13,783 nucleotides of DNA from DATLFA01 sp039934635 (GCA_039934635.1 JBDTLT010000142.1:1-13783); one strand, 5' to 3'; shown: positions 1 to 7,005, counted from the stretch's first letter. Translations and numbers: made by a program. The notes: generated by a model not told the origin, from the letters alone.

Positions 1-1061
1 CTGTCGACTGGGAGCTCGCCCGCAAGGTGGCGACGCGCGCCGGCGCCCGCAAGCCCTTCGCCCACGCCGCGCTCAATGATCCGACGCTGATCTCGGATTT
101 CGCCGAGCTCACCGCGCAAGCCGAAGAGCTCGTCGCCGCCGAGACCGGGTTGCGCTCGCTGTCCGGCCCGGCCCGGTCGCAGGTGGCCGATCGGGCGATG
201 TGGGTCGACGCCAACGTGGCCTCGTTTCGCCGCTTGCTGCGCCCCTTGCTCGAAAAGATGGAGCCCAAGGTCAGCGGCAGCCGCCTGTCGCCGGTGGCGC
301 GGCGCGTGAGCGGTATCGAGCTCGGTGTGATGCTCGGTTGGATGTCGACGCGTGTGCTCGGTCAGTACGACCTCCTCGTCGTCGAAGAAGAAGACCCGCA
401 CCTCCAGGACATCGTGTACTACGTCGGTCCCAACGTGGCGGCGATGGAACGCCGTTATGCGTTCCCGCCGCGCGAGTTCCGCTTGTGGCTGGCGCTGCAC
501 GAGACCACGCACCGCGCGCAGTTCACCGGTGTGCCGTGGCTGCGTCAGCACTTCTTGTCGCTCGTCGATCAACTACTCGAAAACGTGGAGCCCGACACAC
601 AACGATTGATCGACGCCTTCCACACCGTGCGCGAAAAGAAGAAGGCCGGCGAAGACCCCATGGCCGACGGCGGCGTCATGGGTCTGCTGGCGACACCCGA
701 ACAGCGGGCCGCGCTCGAGCGCATCGGCGGCATGATGAGCTTGCTCGAGGGCCACGGCGACATCACCATGGACCGTGCCGGCGCCGATCTGATCCCGAGT
801 GCGCCGCGGTTTTCTCGGGTGCTCAAGCAGCGGCGCCAAGAGACCCGCGGTCTCGTCAAGCTGCTGCAACGCCTCGTGGGTCTCGATGCCAAGATGCAGC
901 AATACGCGCAAGGCGAACAGTTCATCCTCGCGGTCGAGGCGGCCGGCGGATCCCACTTGCTCGACACGGCGTGGCAATCGCCCGATCACCTACCGACGAT
1001 CCACGAGATTCGACAACCGCAGCTATGGATCGACCGAGTCACGAGCCCGATCTCCGCGTAG
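1..1061 (+). CDS. DUF2342 zinc-metallopeptidase-like protein (5' partial)
   Basis: This belongs to the DUF2342 zincin-like family, often annotated as a putative hydrolase or a coenzyme F420 biosynthesis-associated protein in Actinobacteria; its substrate is unknown. The reading frame is open to the window edge: codons from base 3 read VDWELARK, which resembles the usual N-terminus of the family, so the true start probably lies only a few codons outside the window and the GTG at 27 is an internal valine. The zinc-binding HExxH motif is HETTH at bases 498-512 (residue 158 counted from GTG 27). A downstream LEGHGD segment around base 741 is the likely site of a further metal ligand. No signal peptide or membrane segment is visible. 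Its position immediately before tilS matches the mycobacterial order. Family assignment is firm, function is not. Confidence 0.85.
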   Translation, partial: VDWELARKVATRAGARKPFAHAALNDPTLISDFAELTAQAEELVAAETGLRSLSGPARSQVADRAMWVDANVASFRRLLRPLLEKMEPKVSGSRLSPVARRVSGIELGVMLGWMSTRVLGQYDLLVVEEEDPHLQDIVYYVGPNVAAMERRYAFPPREFRLWLALHETTHRAQFTGVPWLRQHFLSLVDQLLENVEPDTQRLIDAFHTVREKKKAGEDPMADGGVMGLLATPEQRAALERIGGMMSLLEGHGDITMDRAGADLIPSAPRFSRVLKQRRQETRGLVKLLQRLVGLDAKMQQYAQGEQFILAVEAAGGSHLLDTAWQSPDHLPTIHEIRQPQLWIDRVTSPISA

Positions 1062-1924
1062 CGGCGCTGCTCGCTCGCTGCTCGTTCCCTCCCGCCGGCG
1101 CCGCAGTGAATTGTGCAGTCTCCGGTGGCGCCGATTCGTTGGCGTTGTTGGTGCTGGCGGTCGAGGCCGGGTGTTCGGTGACCGCGATCCACGTCGATCA
1201 CGGCTTGCGTGCGGGATCCGCGGCCGAAGCCGACATTGTTGCCGCCGCGTCCGCTCGCTTCGGCGCGCAATTCCGCCGCGAGCGCATCGAGCTCGCGGCC
1301 GGGCCCAACCTCGAAGCACGGGCCCGCGCGGCTCGCTATGACGCGCTGCCCGACGATGTCCTGCTCGGCCACACCGCCGACGATCAAGCCGAGACCATCC
1401 TCATCAACCTGTTGCGCGGCGCCGGTGTGGGCGGGTTCACCGGGATGCGCCGTGAGGCGCGCCGCCCCTTGCTCGATCTGCGCCGCCACGAGACCCACGA
1501 GCTGTGCGCGGCGCTCGACCTCGAGGCGATCGACGATCCGATGAATCACGATCCGTCGTTCACGCGTGTGCGCGTCCGCCACGAGTTGCTGCCGTTGCTC
1601 GATGACATCGCGGCGCGCGACCTCGTGCCCGTCCTGTGCCGTCAGGCGGCGTTGGCAGCCGACGCCGTCGACGCGCTCGACACACTGACCGATTCGCTCG
1701 ACGCAGCCGACGCACGGGCACTGGCGGCGGCGCCCGTCGCGCTGGCCCGGTGGGCTGCCCGGCGGTGGTTGCGGGCCGAGACCGGCAGCGACCACCCGCC
1801 CAGCGCCGCCGCGCTCGACCGGGTGCTCGATGTCGCCCGGGGTCGCTCGGTCGCAACCGAAATCGAAGGAGGCTGGCGCGTCGCTCGGTCGCACAATCGC
1901 CTGCACGTGACGATGGCTCGATAG
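1025..1924 (+). CDS. tilS: tRNA(Ile)-lysidine synthetase TilS
   Basis: TilS is a cytoplasmic N-type ATP pyrophosphatase that attaches lysine to C34 of the AUA-reading tRNA-Ile, so that it reads AUA and is charged with isoleucine. The 299-residue product has the PP-loop SGGADS at residues 33-38, HVDHG at 56-60, the family motif ADDQAE near 118-123, RPLLDLRR, and a DPSFTRVRVR segment followed by the helical region. The ATG at 1025 is chosen because it puts the PP-loop at the normal distance from the N-terminus; the frame stays open upstream, but that part is antisense-like shadow of the DUF2342 gene. The start overlaps the DUF2342 stop by 37 bp. The protein is short compared with E. coli TilS (over 400 residues) and lacks its C-terminal domains, as is usual in Actinobacteria. 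Confidence 0.93.
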   Translation: MDRPSHEPDLRVAALLARCSFPPAGAAVNCAVSGGADSLALLVLAVEAGCSVTAIHVDHGLRAGSAAEADIVAAASARFGAQFRRERIELAAGPNLEARARAARYDALPDDVLLGHTADDQAETILINLLRGAGVGGFTGMRREARRPLLDLRRHETHELCAALDLEAIDDPMNHDPSFTRVRVRHELLPLLDDIAARDLVPVLCRQAALAADAVDALDTLTDSLDAADARALAAAPVALARWAARRWLRAETGSDHPPSAAALDRVLDVARGRSVATEIEGGWRVARSHNRLHVTMAR

Positions 1925-1935
1925 GGTCACCCACC
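1922..1935 (+). promoter_or_regulatory. Candidate leaderless promoter -10 box before hpt
   Basis: TAGGGT at 1922-1927 fits the actinobacterial -10 consensus TANNNT and is followed by 8 nt before the hpt ATG, the spacing expected if transcription starts at the start codon. The box uses the tilS stop codon TAG as its first three bases. No convincing -35 element and no good ribosome binding site are visible, so this is a prediction from pattern and spacing only. Confidence 0.35.
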
Positions 1936-2520
1936 ATGAACTGGCGCGCAACAGCCCCCGAGCTGGGCACAGTGCTCATCAGCCACGAGCAGGTGCAAGC
2001 GCGCGTGGTCGAGCTCGGTCACGAGATCACTGGGGACTACGAGGGTCGCAGTCCGCTGCTCGTGTGCGTGCTCAAAGGTGCGTTCATGTTCATGGGCGAC
2101 CTCGCTCGGGCCATCGATCGCCCGCTCGAAGTCGACTTCATGGCGGTGTCGTCCTACGGCAACTCCACGCGCACGAGCGGCGTGGTCCGCATCGTGAAGG
2201 ACCTCGACATCGATCTCGCCGGGCGTGACGTGTTGGTCGTCGAGGATGTCGTCGACAGCGGTCTGACGCTGTCGTACCTGCGTCGCAATCTGCTGGCTCG
2301 CAACCCGGCGAGCCTCGAGGTGTGCGCGCTGCTCTCGCGGGCCGCCCGTCAGAAGAATCCCAAGCTGGCCGACGAGGTCCGCTACATCGGATTCACGATC
2401 GGTGACGAGTTCGTGGTCGGCTACGGCCTCGACGCGGGCGAGCGATTCCGCAATGTCAGCGATATCTGCGCGTATCTGCCCCCGGCCGCCACGGTGGCCG
2501 AGGGACCAACCCGACGCTAG
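1936..2520 (+). CDS. hpt: Hypoxanthine(-guanine) phosphoribosyltransferase
   Basis: This cytoplasmic purine-salvage enzyme converts hypoxanthine or guanine plus PRPP to IMP or GMP. The 194-residue length is normal. The PRPP-binding loop is VEDVVDSGLTLSYL, with the acidic pair Glu103-Asp104. The flexible-loop region carries SSYGNSTRTSG, and the pyrophosphate-binding segment is LKGAFMFMGDL. The C-terminal region FVVGYGLDAGERFRN corresponds to the usual FVVGYGLDYAERYRN, with Ala-Gly where Tyr-Ala is common; this is a mild variation near the active site. ATG 1936 is 11 nt after the tilS stop. In the classical actinobacterial order ftsH would follow; here folE follows after 9 nt. Confidence 0.94.
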   Translation: MNWRATAPELGTVLISHEQVQARVVELGHEITGDYEGRSPLLVCVLKGAFMFMGDLARAIDRPLEVDFMAVSSYGNSTRTSGVVRIVKDLDIDLAGRDVLVVEDVVDSGLTLSYLRRNLLARNPASLEVCALLSRAARQKNPKLADEVRYIGFTIGDEFVVGYGLDAGERFRNVSDICAYLPPAATVAEGPTRR

Positions 2521-2529
2521 GAGAACGGA
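2519..2529 (+). promoter_or_regulatory. Ribosome binding site of folE
   Basis: AGGAG at 2519-2523 overlaps the last bases of the hpt stop codon and sits 6 nt before ATG 2530. It is one of the clearer Shine-Dalgarno sequences in the window and fixes the folE start. Confidence 0.7.
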
Positions 2530-3123
2530 ATGACACCCGCCGTACCGGAACTGCCCGCCGAGGCGATGGCCAAGATCGAGCGAGCGGTCAAGGACATCCT
2601 CGAAGCCATCGGCGAAGACGTCGACCGCGATGGTCTCCTCGATACGCCGGCTCGGGTCGCCCGCTTTTATGCCGAGGTGTGTTCGGGCCTGCGGGAGGAC
2701 CCGACCATTCATTTGCAGAAGACCTTCGAGGCCGACCATGACGAGATGGTGATGGTCCGCGACATTCCGCTGTATTCACTGTGCGAGCACCACCTCGTGC
2801 CCTTCATGGGCAAGGCCCACGTGGCATACATCCCCAACGGCGAAGGCAAGATCACCGGCCTGTCGAAGTTGGCCCGGCTCGTCGACTCCTACGCGCGGCG
2901 TCCTCAGGTGCAAGAGCGGCTCACCAAGCAGGTGGCCCAAGCCATCGACGACACGCTCAAGCCACAGGCGGTCATGGTCGTGATCGAGGCCGAGCATCTC
3001 TGTATGTCGATGCGAGGCATCCGCAAGCCAGGAGCATCGACGGTGACCTCCGCGGTCCACGGCCTCTTCCGCGACAGTGTCGCGTCGCGCGCCGAAGTCA
3101 TGCGCTTCCTCACCCGCCACTGA
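2530..3123 (+). CDS. folE: GTP cyclohydrolase I FolE
   Basis: FolE opens the GTP ring to make 7,8-dihydroneopterin triphosphate, the first step of folate synthesis; it forms a cytoplasmic zinc-dependent decamer. The 197-residue protein shows the family core: GLLDTPARVARFY, then SLCEHH with zinc ligands Cys85 and His88 and neighbouring His87, then ITGLSKLARLVD, RRPQVQERLT, and EAEHLCMSMRG carrying the third zinc ligand Cys158. All the cysteine and histidine ligands of the zinc-dependent type IA enzyme are present, so this is not the FolE2 type. The start is set by a good ribosome binding site. It is the first gene of the folate block, joined to hpt by only 9 nt. Confidence 0.96.
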   Translation: MTPAVPELPAEAMAKIERAVKDILEAIGEDVDRDGLLDTPARVARFYAEVCSGLREDPTIHLQKTFEADHDEMVMVRDIPLYSLCEHHLVPFMGKAHVAYIPNGEGKITGLSKLARLVDSYARRPQVQERLTKQVAQAIDDTLKPQAVMVVIEAEHLCMSMRGIRKPGASTVTSAVHGLFRDSVASRAEVMRFLTRH

Positions 3124-3158
3124 ACGCACCACCCGCGGTACGGCCGCGTTTTGGCCAC

Positions 3159-3171
3159 TACGCTGCGCAGC
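3159..3171 (+). promoter_or_regulatory. Candidate leaderless promoter -10 box before folP
   Basis: TACGCT at 3159-3164 fits TANNNT and is followed by exactly 7 nt before GTG 3172. This matches the spacing before the scramblase gene at 8570. It supports GTG 3172 rather than TTG 3151 as the folP start, because the TTG would lie upstream of the box. No Shine-Dalgarno is visible for either start. Confidence 0.4.
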
Positions 3172-3957
3172 GTGCAGCCGTTGGTCATGGGAATCGTCAA
3201 CGTGACGCCGGATTCATTCTCCGACGGCGGGCGCTACTTCTCGGCCGCGGCTGCCGTCGAGCACGGCCGGCAACTGGCCGCCGAAGGCGCAGACATCCTC
3301 GATATCGGTGGCGAGTCCACTCGTCCGGGCGCCGATGCGGTCGACGTCGAGACCGAACTGGCGCGCGTCGTGCCGGTGATTCGAGCATTGGCGCCGCTCG
3401 GTGTGCGCCTCTCCGTCGATACAACCAAGGCGCAGGTCGCGCTCGCGGCGGTGGCGGCGGGCGCATCGCTCATCAACGACGTATCGGCGTCGCTCGAGAC
3501 CGTTGCCGCCGAGTTGGGAGTCGGCTGGATCGCGATGCACCGCAAAGGCGATCCCAAAACGATGCAGGGCCAAGCGCAATACGACGACGTAGTCGCCGAA
3601 GTGTGTCGCGATCTCGCGGCAGCAGCCGCCAGGGCAGAGCGCGCCGGCGTCCAAGAGATCTGGCTCGATCCGGGCATCGGTTTCGGCAAGACGACCAAGC
3701 ACAATCTCGCCTTGTTGGCCCATATCGACGAGGTGGTGGCGCTCGGTTATCCGGTCTGTGTCGGCGCCAGCCGCAAACGATTCCTGGGCGAGTTGTTGGC
3801 GGCCAGCGATGGTGTCGATCACGTGAACAGTGACGATCGTCGCGAAGGTTCTCTGGCCGCGACGACGACGGCGATCATCGGTGGCGCGACAATGGTGCGA
3901 GTGCACGACGTACGGATGACTGTTCACGCCGCCCGAGTGGTTGCGGCAGCGGTGTGA
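3172..3957 (+). CDS. folP: Dihydropteroate synthase FolP
   Basis: FolP condenses 6-hydroxymethyl-dihydropterin diphosphate with p-aminobenzoate to give dihydropteroate; it is the sulfonamide target. The TIM-barrel motifs appear in order: MGIVNVTPDSFSDGG at the N-terminus, GGESTRPGA, NDVSA, MHRKGDPKTMQ, DPGIGFGKTTKHNLALL, GASRKRFLG (pterin-binding Lys and sulfonamide-region loop) and RVHDV at the end. From GTG 3172 the product is 261 residues, a normal size. The alternative TTG 3151 adds seven residues and directly follows the folE stop in the same frame; it has no ribosome binding site. I prefer the GTG because of the candidate -10 box, but the choice is not proven. Confidence 0.94.
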   Translation: MQPLVMGIVNVTPDSFSDGGRYFSAAAAVEHGRQLAAEGADILDIGGESTRPGADAVDVETELARVVPVIRALAPLGVRLSVDTTKAQVALAAVAAGASLINDVSASLETVAAELGVGWIAMHRKGDPKTMQGQAQYDDVVAEVCRDLAAAAARAERAGVQEIWLDPGIGFGKTTKHNLALLAHIDEVVALGYPVCVGASRKRFLGELLAASDGVDHVNSDDRREGSLAATTTAIIGGATMVRVHDVRMTVHAARVVAAAV

Positions 3958-3981
3958 GGTTGCAATGGAACGCGGGCAGGG

Positions 3982-4023
3982 CGGGGCCCCGAGCGGCCCC
4001 GGGCAGAGCGGGAAGCTGGGCAC
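3982..4023 (+). repeat. Intergenic direct repeat, copy 1 (hairpin-forming)
   Basis: This element recurs at 10299-10340 with about 85 percent identity judged by eye; the shared core includes gagcg, ccccggg and gagcgggaa. In both copies the element ends exactly at the ATG of the next gene. Copy 1 contains a 7-bp inverted repeat, CGGGGCC at 3982-3988 with GGCCCCG at 3995-4001 around a CCGAGC loop. It fills most of the 66-bp gap between folP and the gene at 4024. It may be a dispersed repeat family or a shared regulatory or translation-initiation element. Confidence 0.7.
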
Positions 4024-4593
4024 ATGAGGGGTAAGTGGGCACTCGGTATCCCTCCGCGGCATTTCACGTGGGTGTTGAAGAACAAGATCGCGATTTGCGA
4101 ACGCCCCGGCGGCTACGGCACCAACCATCGCCGGGTGCGGCGCCAAGAAGAGATCATCTGGATACGCGAGCAACGCTTCAACTGCGTCATCTCGTTGAGC
4201 CCGCTGCCGCACAACCTGCACAACTATGACGAGCTCGGGGTGGCGTGGCGCCACCATCCCTTCAATGGTGCCGATGACGGTGCCGAGTACGTGCACGCGC
4301 TGTTCGAAGAGACGCGACGTTTCGTGCAGGCGAACCACAAGCTGATCGTGCATCGAGAAGAGCTCGGCGACCACGTCATCGGCTTCATGGCCGGTTATCT
4401 CTTGTGGGCCGGGTTGGTCCCGTCGGGCCCGCAGGTCACCACCATCATCGAGCACATCACACAGCGCCAGCTCGGGCCGGCCGGTCGCGAGATCGTGACC
4501 TTGGCGGGCGCGCTTCGTGGTGCCGATCCAGTGCCCACCGACGCGATGGCCGATGAGGGGCTCTCGTTGCCGGTCAACGGCGAGGTCTCGTGA
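4024..4593 (+). CDS. Dual-specificity-phosphatase-like protein with degenerate active site
   Basis: I do not recognise a named gene. The 189-residue protein reads like a small tyrosine/dual-specificity phosphatase fold. It has an N-terminal CERPGGYG segment, a wedge of WIREQRFNCVISLSPLP, a GVAWRHHPF strand followed by an Asp-rich loop (Asp84-Asp85) where the general acid would lie, a helix, then KLIVHREELGDHVIG and a hydrophobic AGYLLWAGLV helix. At the place of the HCX5R signature the sequence has His110-Arg111-X5-His117, so both the catalytic cysteine and the phosphate-binding arginine are missing. Phosphatase activity by the normal mechanism is therefore unlikely; a binding or regulatory role is a guess. 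The stop overlaps the folB start by 4 bp, tying it to the folate operon. The start is the ATG that abuts the repeat element. No membrane segment or signal is certain. Confidence 0.75.
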   Translation: MRGKWALGIPPRHFTWVLKNKIAICERPGGYGTNHRRVRRQEEIIWIREQRFNCVISLSPLPHNLHNYDELGVAWRHHPFNGADDGAEYVHALFEETRRFVQANHKLIVHREELGDHVIGFMAGYLLWAGLVPSGPQVTTIIEHITQRQLGPAGREIVTLAGALRGADPVPTDAMADEGLSLPVNGEVS

Positions 4594-4970
4594 CCAACGC
4601 GAGCCATCGCGACGACCGGGTCGAGCTGCGAGGCTTGCGGGTGATGGCGCTGTGCGGTGTCCTGCCCGAAGAGCGCACGCGCCGGCAGCCCTTCGAAATC
4701 GATGTCGACGTCTTCGTCGATCTGTCCCGGGCGGGCTCGACCGATGCTCTCGATGACACGGTCGACTACGGGGCACTGTGCCAGCGCATCGACGATCTCG
4801 CGCGCGACGAACAGTATTCGTTGCTCGAACGCTTTGCGGCCCGTGTTGCGGAGGTCGTCCTGTCGACCCCGTTGGTAGCGGCCGCGACGGTCAACGTCCG
4901 CAAGCTGCGGCCTCCGGTGCCGCAACACTTGTCGACGAGTGGCGTGTGTATCCACCGCACGAAGAGTTGA
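4590..4970 (+). CDS. folB: Dihydroneopterin aldolase FolB
   Basis: FolB cleaves 7,8-dihydroneopterin to 6-hydroxymethyl-dihydropterin and glycolaldehyde in folate synthesis. The 126-residue size is normal. Visible family features are RVMALCGVLPEER with the catalytic-region Glu28, DVDV strand, DTVDYGALC, SLLERFAARVAE, and VNVRKLRPPVP with the conserved lysine at 105. The start is GTG 4590 in a GTGA overlap with the preceding stop, with GAGG 4 nt upstream. It lies 3 nt before folK, and the two encode consecutive pathway steps. Confidence 0.93.
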   Translation: MTNASHRDDRVELRGLRVMALCGVLPEERTRRQPFEIDVDVFVDLSRAGSTDALDDTVDYGALCQRIDDLARDEQYSLLERFAARVAEVVLSTPLVAAATVNVRKLRPPVPQHLSTSGVCIHRTKS

Positions 4971-4973
4971 CGC

Positions 4974-5423
4974 GTGGCGCGCGCGTTTCTGGGGTTGGGT
5001 TCAAATCTGGGTGATCGGCGGCGGCATCTCCGCGATGCGGTCGCGGCCATCCCCGACGTGGTCGCGGTCTCGCGCGTCTACGAAACCGCACCGGTCGGTG
5101 GTCCCGACCAAGATGCCTATCTCAACGTGGTGATCCGTCTCGAGACTGACCGCTCGCCGCGCGAGTTGCTCGAGGTATGTCGCGAGCGCGAGGCCGAGGC
5201 GCGCCGCGTACGCACCGTCCGGTGGGGCCCGCGCACACTCGACGTCGATGTTTTGTGGGTCGACGGTCAGACGGTCGACGAGCCAGATCTCGTCGTGCCC
5301 CACCCGAGGATGTTCGAGCGGGCGTTCGTCTTGATGCCACTGCGCGACGTCGCGGCCGATCTCATCCCGGCATCGTTCGTCGACCCTGACGACGACGAAG
5401 TGCGCGTACTCGGTCCGCTGTGA
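4974..5423 (+). CDS. folK: 6-hydroxymethyl-7,8-dihydropterin pyrophosphokinase FolK
   Basis: FolK transfers pyrophosphate from ATP to 6-hydroxymethyl-dihydropterin, giving the substrate of FolP. The 149-residue product begins with FLGLGSNLGDR, then VYETAPVGGPDQDAYLN, then the signature RWGPRTLDVDVLW with the metal-binding aspartates Asp90 and Asp92, and ends with VPHPRMFERAFVLMPL. Length and motif order are those of single-domain HPPK. The GTG start at 4974 lies 3 nt after the folB stop; its stop overlaps the next start in a GTGA. Confidence 0.95.
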   Translation: MARAFLGLGSNLGDRRRHLRDAVAAIPDVVAVSRVYETAPVGGPDQDAYLNVVIRLETDRSPRELLEVCREREAEARRVRTVRWGPRTLDVDVLWVDGQTVDEPDLVVPHPRMFERAFVLMPLRDVAADLIPASFVDPDDDEVRVLGPL

Positions 5424-6157
5424 CTCCGCGATCGTTTCGCGTGGTCGGGCTCGGCCGCGCCGGAGGATCGTTCGCCGAGGCGCTGCGCGATGCGGGTTGG
5501 CAGCTCGATGGTGTCTTCGGTCGGGGGATGGCTCTTGACGACGCGGCGGTCGACGTCGACGTGGTCGTCATCGCCACGCCTGACCGCGCCATCGCCGATG
5601 TGGCGCGCGCGATACAACCGGTCGCCGAGACCGCGATCGTGCATCTGTCGGGCGCGTGTGGTCTCGACGTACTTGCGCCGCACACCCGCCGGGCGTCGGT
5701 GCACGCACTGATGACCCTGCCCGACGCGCAAACCGGCGCGGCGCGCTTGCCCGGCGGGTGGTTCGCGATCGCCGGCGACGCGATCGCCGCCGAGTTGGTC
5801 TCGGCCCTCGATGGTCGCTCGTTCGTCGTTGCCGACGAGCAACGAGCCCGCTATCACGCTGCGGCGTCCGTCGCGTCGAACCATCTGGTGGTGCTGCTCG
5901 GGCAAGTCGAGCGATTGGCGGCCCGCTCCGGCGTGCCGATCGCCGCCTTCTTCCCACTGATCCGGGCGTCGGTGGATGGGGTAGAGGCCGTAGGGGCACA
6001 GCGGGCGCTCACCGGGCCGGCCTCGAGAGGTGATGACGAGACCATCGAAGCGCACCTACTCGCACTCGACGAAACCGAGCGCCCGTTGTATCGCGTGCTG
6101 TCGAACGCGGCTAGAACGCTGGCTTCGTCCGCGACGACGCCGAAGGAGGACGGGTGA
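5420..6157 (+). CDS. DUF2520 Rossmann-fold oxidoreductase-like protein
   Basis: This is the DUF2520 family, an NAD(P)-binding Rossmann domain followed by a helical domain like those of 6-phosphogluconate dehydrogenase and ketopantoate reductase relatives. The dinucleotide loop is VVGLGRAGG at residues 8-16; VVVIATPDRAIADVA follows as the next Rossmann strand and helix, then IVHLSGACGLDVL and SVHALMTLPD. The helical C-terminal half starts near YHAAASVASNHLVVLLGQVE. Total length is 245 residues. It overlaps folK and panC by GTGA at both ends, so co-translation is likely. The position directly before panC recurs in other Actinobacteria and makes a ketopantoate reductase-like role attractive, but the sequence alone does not prove it. 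Confidence 0.88.
   Translation: MTPRSFRVVGLGRAGGSFAEALRDAGWQLDGVFGRGMALDDAAVDVDVVVIATPDRAIADVARAIQPVAETAIVHLSGACGLDVLAPHTRRASVHALMTLPDAQTGAARLPGGWFAIAGDAIAAELVSALDGRSFVVADEQRARYHAAASVASNHLVVLLGQVERLAARSGVPIAAFFPLIRASVDGVEAVGAQRALTGPASRGDDETIEAHLLALDETERPLYRVLSNAARTLASSATTPKEDG
6143..6150 (+). promoter_or_regulatory. Strong Shine-Dalgarno before panC
   Basis: AAGGAGGA is a near-perfect anti-16S match placed inside the end of the DUF2520 gene, with a short 3-nt gap to GTG 6154. An in-frame GTG at 6166 has a longer spacing and remains a possible alternative start. Confidence 0.65.
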
Positions 6158-7005
6158 CCACGGTCGTGCGTTCGATCGCCGAACTCCGCGCGGTGCTCAC
6201 CGCGGCGCGGCTCGATCGTCGCGACATCGGCTTCGTCCCGACGATGGGTTACCTGCACGACGGTCATCGCTCCCTGATGAGCGAAGCGACGGCCCACGAC
6301 GCCACAACAGTCGTGTCGGTCTTCGTCAATCCGTTGCAGTTCGCACCGACCGAAGACCTCGATCGATATCCACGCGATCTCGAGCGCGATGTGCAGATGG
6401 CGAGCGACGAAGGCGTGAGCTACGTGTTCGCGCCGTCGCAGAGCGAGATGTATCCCGAGCGAATCATGACGTCGGTGAGCGTGGCGGGTGTGTCCGAGCC
6501 GCTCGAAGGAGCATCGCGCCCGTCGCACTTCGCCGGCGTGGCCACGGTCGTCACCAAGCTGTTCGCGATCGTCGGCCCCTGCCGCGCCTACTTCGGCGAG
6601 AAAGACTTCCAACAGCTCGCGGTCATCCGCCGGTTGGTCCTCGACCTGTCGCTACCGATCACGGTGGTCGGCTGCCCGACGATCCGCGAACCCGACGGCC
6701 TTGCGATGTCGAGTCGCAACGTCAACCTCACTGCGGACGCTCGTCGAGCCGCCCCCGTCTTGTTGCGAGCGCTGCAAGCGGGGCGCCACGCGATCGAAAA
6801 AGGCGAGCGTGACGCGATACAGGTGCGACGGGCGATGCGTGTGGTCGTCGAGCGCGAGCCGCTCGTCGAACTCGACTACGCCGAAGTCGTCGACGAATCG
6901 ACCTTTGTCATCCCGTCGCCGCTCGAGGGCAAGCTGCGCCTCCTCATCGCGGCGCGCCTGCCCAACGCGCGGCTCATCGACAACATCGGTGCCGAGGCCT
7001 CGTGA
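6154..7005 (+). CDS. panC: Pantothenate synthetase PanC
   Basis: PanC condenses pantoate and beta-alanine with ATP to form pantothenate, feeding CoA synthesis. The 283-residue protein shows PTMGYLHDGH with the HxGH nucleotide motif (His35, His38), SVFVNPLQFAPTEDLDRYPR, FAGVATVVTKLF, FGEKDFQQL (Glu149, Lys150, Asp151) and the KMSKS-like MSSRN at 185-189. All expected active-site segments are present. It follows the DUF2520 gene with a 4-bp overlap and overlaps nadB in the same way. The aspartate decarboxylase gene panD, which follows panC in many Actinobacteria, is not found here. Confidence 0.96.
   Translation: MTTVVRSIAELRAVLTAARLDRRDIGFVPTMGYLHDGHRSLMSEATAHDATTVVSVFVNPLQFAPTEDLDRYPRDLERDVQMASDEGVSYVFAPSQSEMYPERIMTSVSVAGVSEPLEGASRPSHFAGVATVVTKLFAIVGPCRAYFGEKDFQQLAVIRRLVLDLSLPITVVGCPTIREPDGLAMSSRNVNLTADARRAAPVLLRALQAGRHAIEKGERDAIQVRRAMRVVVEREPLVELDYAEVVDESTFVIPSPLEGKLRLLIAARLPNARLIDNIGAEAS

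Noticed and set aside
200..1024. Long in-frame upstream extension of tilS
   Set aside because: It fully overlaps the DUF2342 gene and is Arg-rich without TilS features; the real start is ATG 1025, close to the PP-loop.
3214..4776. 520-codon minus-strand open frame across folP, the phosphatase-like gene and folB
   Set aside because: It is Arg/His-rich shadow sequence opposite three genes whose plus-strand products make sense.
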